A stretch of 64,000 nucleotides of DNA, taken from positions 1 through 64,000 of the forward strand of contig CANMKK010000024.1 in the NCBI GenBank assembly GCA_947498455.1, given 5' to 3'. The position numbers and the translations under genes were made by a program. Shown piece after piece: positions 62,564 through 64,000 of this stretch. The notes beneath the pieces are model-generated. The model did not search any database, was not told where the DNA came from, and was given only the letters and a program-made list of their open reading frames with translations. The DNA is from an uncultured Aquimarina sp. Its GTDB lineage: Bacteria > Bacteroidota > Bacteroidia > Flavobacteriales > Flavobacteriaceae. Position 1 is the first letter of the stretch; every line of letters starts with the position of its first letter.

Positions 62564-62636
62564 TGTTAGTTAGCTAACATTTTTATTCAGGATTAGTCAA
62601 TATTTTTATCCCCTAATAATTATAAAACAACAAATA

Positions 62637-63530
62637 ATGTTTAAAAAAGCAATTATAGGAATATTGGCATTTGGTTTTATGGCAATATCGTGTAACAATG
62701 ATGACGATGCAGGAGTGCCTACATCTAATTTAGAACTTAATCTTTCGGGTTTAGAAAATTTAGGAAGTGATTTCCTCTATGAAGGTTGGGTAATTGTTGA
62801 TGGATCACCTGTTTCTACAGGTACGTTTTCGGTGAATGATGAAGGAGTTTTATCAAGCACTACATTTAATGTAAATGCAGCAACACTTACTGCAGCAACG
62901 TCATTTGTACTATCAATTGAGCCTAATCCAGATTCAGATCCTGATCCAGCGCCAACAAAACTTTTAAAAGCTGATTTTGGGACAAGTAATACAGCAACAG
63001 TAACAATAGATCCAGTAGGAGATTTTTCTAATGCAGAAGGAGAGTTTTTCCTACGGACCCCTACGGATGAGGCTATGGGAACTGAGAATAACATGAATGA
63101 TCAATATGGAGTGTGGTTTGGAAATCCAGGTACGCCTCCAACGGCTAGCTTAATATTACCTGCTCTTACAGGATGGAAATATGAAGGATGGGTTGTAACA
63201 GATAATGGACCAATTTCTACCGGGACCTTTATAGCTTTTGATGCTCAGGATGATAATGCAGGCGCAGATAGTGGTTTTAGTGAAACAGCATCTTTAGGAC
63301 CACAATTACCAGGAGAGGATTTCTTTAGAAATGCACCAGAAGGAGTTACATTCCCATTAGATGTACGAAATAAAACAGTGGTAATTTCTGTAGAACCATA
63401 CCCAGACAATTCACCAGCACCATTTGCTCTAAAGCCATTAGTGGCAACTGCAGGAATGGATACCGCACCAACAAGTTATAGATTCGGACTGAATTCGGCT
63501 TCTTTTCCTACAGGAAGCGTAACACGATAG
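62637..63530 (+). CDS. Lipoprotein with two anti-sigma-factor-like (RskA-type) repeats
   Basis: The 297-aa protein has a lipobox (GFMAISCNNDDDAG, Cys 19) and two homologous halves starting LNLSGLENLGSDFLYEGWVI and LPALTGWKYEGWVVTDNGPI, each with (Y)EGW-V-x5-P-(V/I)-STGTF and a later VxSxEPxPD(S/N)xPAP phrase. This is the fold seen in the extracellular domain of RskA-type anti-sigma factors, here without an anti-sigma helix or membrane helix, hence an outer-membrane or periplasmic sensor/binding lipoprotein. Function unknown. Likely in a unit with the Crp-type regulator. Confidence 0.82.
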   Translation: MFKKAIIGILAFGFMAISCNNDDDAGVPTSNLELNLSGLENLGSDFLYEGWVIVDGSPVSTGTFSVNDEGVLSSTTFNVNAATLTAATSFVLSIEPNPDSDPDPAPTKLLKADFGTSNTATVTIDPVGDFSNAEGEFFLRTPTDEAMGTENNMNDQYGVWFGNPGTPPTASLILPALTGWKYEGWVVTDNGPISTGTFIAFDAQDDNAGADSGFSETASLGPQLPGEDFFRNAPEGVTFPLDVRNKTVVISVEPYPDNSPAPFALKPLVATAGMDTAPTSYRFGLNSASFPTGSVTR

Positions 63531-63548
63531 TCCATAATTGTTTTTTTA

Positions 63549-63583
63549 TTAAAGCGTAATCAATGATTACGCTTTATTTTTTA
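63549..63583 (+). terminator. Rho-independent terminator
   Basis: AAAGCGTAATC (63551-63561) pairs with GATTACGCTTT (63565-63575) and is followed by ATTTTTTA. It ends the lipoprotein transcript. Confidence 0.85.
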
Positions 63584-63600
63584 TAATAAATTTAACTAGA

Positions 63601-63637
63601 TGCTAATTTATACCAATTTCCTATCCATAAATCGTAT
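63601..63637 (-). repeat. Partial type 2 repeat end
   Basis: On the minus strand TATACGATTTATGGATAGGAA matches (in its first 18 bases) the start of the type 2 element found at 33412, 37563 and 44156. Only this end is present. Confidence 0.55.
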
Positions 63638-63753
63638 AAATATCGATTTCTTCAAAGGAAAAAAATGGATGAAATCGAAATAAGTATGATAAAATGATAT
63701 GTTTCAATAAATCATGATTTTATCTTTGATTTCTATACATTTGCGTAGTTATA

Positions 63754-63942
63754 TACCAGTTCTTATATAAAATTACCGGAACCTGAATTGAATTACTTTT
63801 TTTGGGGTTGATGTGAAAAAGAAAATTCGGAGATATCACTTATGATAAGCTAAGTCGAAGTAGCCTTATCGATGGCATTTTATTTTGAAACATACACTAA
63901 AAAGAAACAATTTTGATCGGTAATTTCATTAAAGAAATGGTA
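63754..63942 (+). repeat. Type 1 inverted-repeat element, copy D (189 bp)
   Basis: It starts TACCAGTTCTTATATAAAAT and ends with AATTTCATTAAAGAAATGGTA, the imperfect inverse. The interior (CTGAATTGAATTACTTTTTT ... ACTAAAAAGAAACAATTT) matches copies B and C. No coding capacity. Confidence 0.8.
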
Positions 63943-64000
63943 TTAGTTTTATATAAGATGTAATCTGATCTTAATTTTTTTATATATGAAATTCAATAAG

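Noticed and set aside
33412..63942. CRISPR array or phage attachment sites
   Set aside because: The repeats are few, scattered over 30 kb, longer than CRISPR repeats and have inverted ends; no cas or integrase gene is present.

Overview
The window is chromosomal DNA of a low-GC marine Bacteroidetes, most likely a flavobacterium of the Aquimarina kind. The support is direct: type IX secretion C-terminal sorting domains, TPR-LytS/LytTR signalling, FecA-like TonB receptors, lipoproteins with LES-free lipoboxes, no Shine-Dalgarno signals, and promoters of the TTTG-n19-TAnnTTTG type typical of the phylum. No rRNA, tRNA or CRISPR array was seen.

Layout. 1-8.1 kb: two secreted proteins of unknown role, a large T9SS adhesin-like LRR/beta-helix protein, and a LytTR regulator with its TPR histidine kinase. 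8.3-10.5 kb: an apbE gene destroyed by an IS5-family insertion plus point lesions. 10.8-11.4 kb: a lone unknown gene framed by perfect 11-bp inverted repeats. 11.8-17.3 kb: housekeeping genes (pepT, pyrD, LysE exporter, HMG-CoA lyase-like enzyme, haem-binding protein) with a secreted spondin-domain protein. 17.4-24.3 kb: a probable iron/metal uptake block (DUF4856 lipoprotein, imelysin-like lipoprotein, HTTM membrane protein, FecA-like receptor, HExxH protein), followed by a PAS protein, ferritin, a 49-residue Cys/Lys-rich protein and a hybrid histidine kinase. 28.7-31.6 kb: two YciI proteins with their ECF42-type sigma factor and a DUF5995 protein. 31.7-37.3 kb: LRR lipoprotein, PAP2 phosphatase, guaB, Skp-like chaperone. 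38.5-43.7 kb: three consecutive SurA/parvulin-type periplasmic folding genes and a MoxR ATPase. 44.9-47.9 kb: a small basic secreted protein and aconitase.

48.0-61.5 kb is the most interesting part: an NAD+/ADP-ribose island. It opens with an NrtR-like Nudix-wHTH regulator and a phage-type PRPP synthetase, runs through a nucleoside deoxyribosyltransferase-like protein, a frameshifted ADP-ribosylglycohydrolase, a NADAR remnant, a bacterial PARG, DUF4291, a macro-domain protein, DUF2971, the RNA 2'-phosphotransferase KptA, a second (intact) ADP-ribosylglycohydrolase and a metallophosphoesterase, and closes (after a trans-sulfuration enzyme and an NhaC antiporter on the other strand) with nicotinamide phosphoribosyltransferase nadV. 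The promoters of nrtR, prs and nadV share a TTTGCG motif fused to the -7 box; nadV and prs carry it as inverted repeats. I read the island as one regulon that rebuilds NAD+ from nicotinamide and removes or recycles ADP-ribose marks, plausibly a response to NAD-depleting or ADP-ribosylating attack. Several members are decaying.

61.9-64 kb: a Crp/Fnr regulator and a lipoprotein with two RskA-like repeats. Four intergenic regions (33.4, 37.4, 44.0-44.7 and 63.6-63.9 kb) carry members of two families of short inverted-repeat elements (about 190 bp and 105-155 bp) that look like MITEs.
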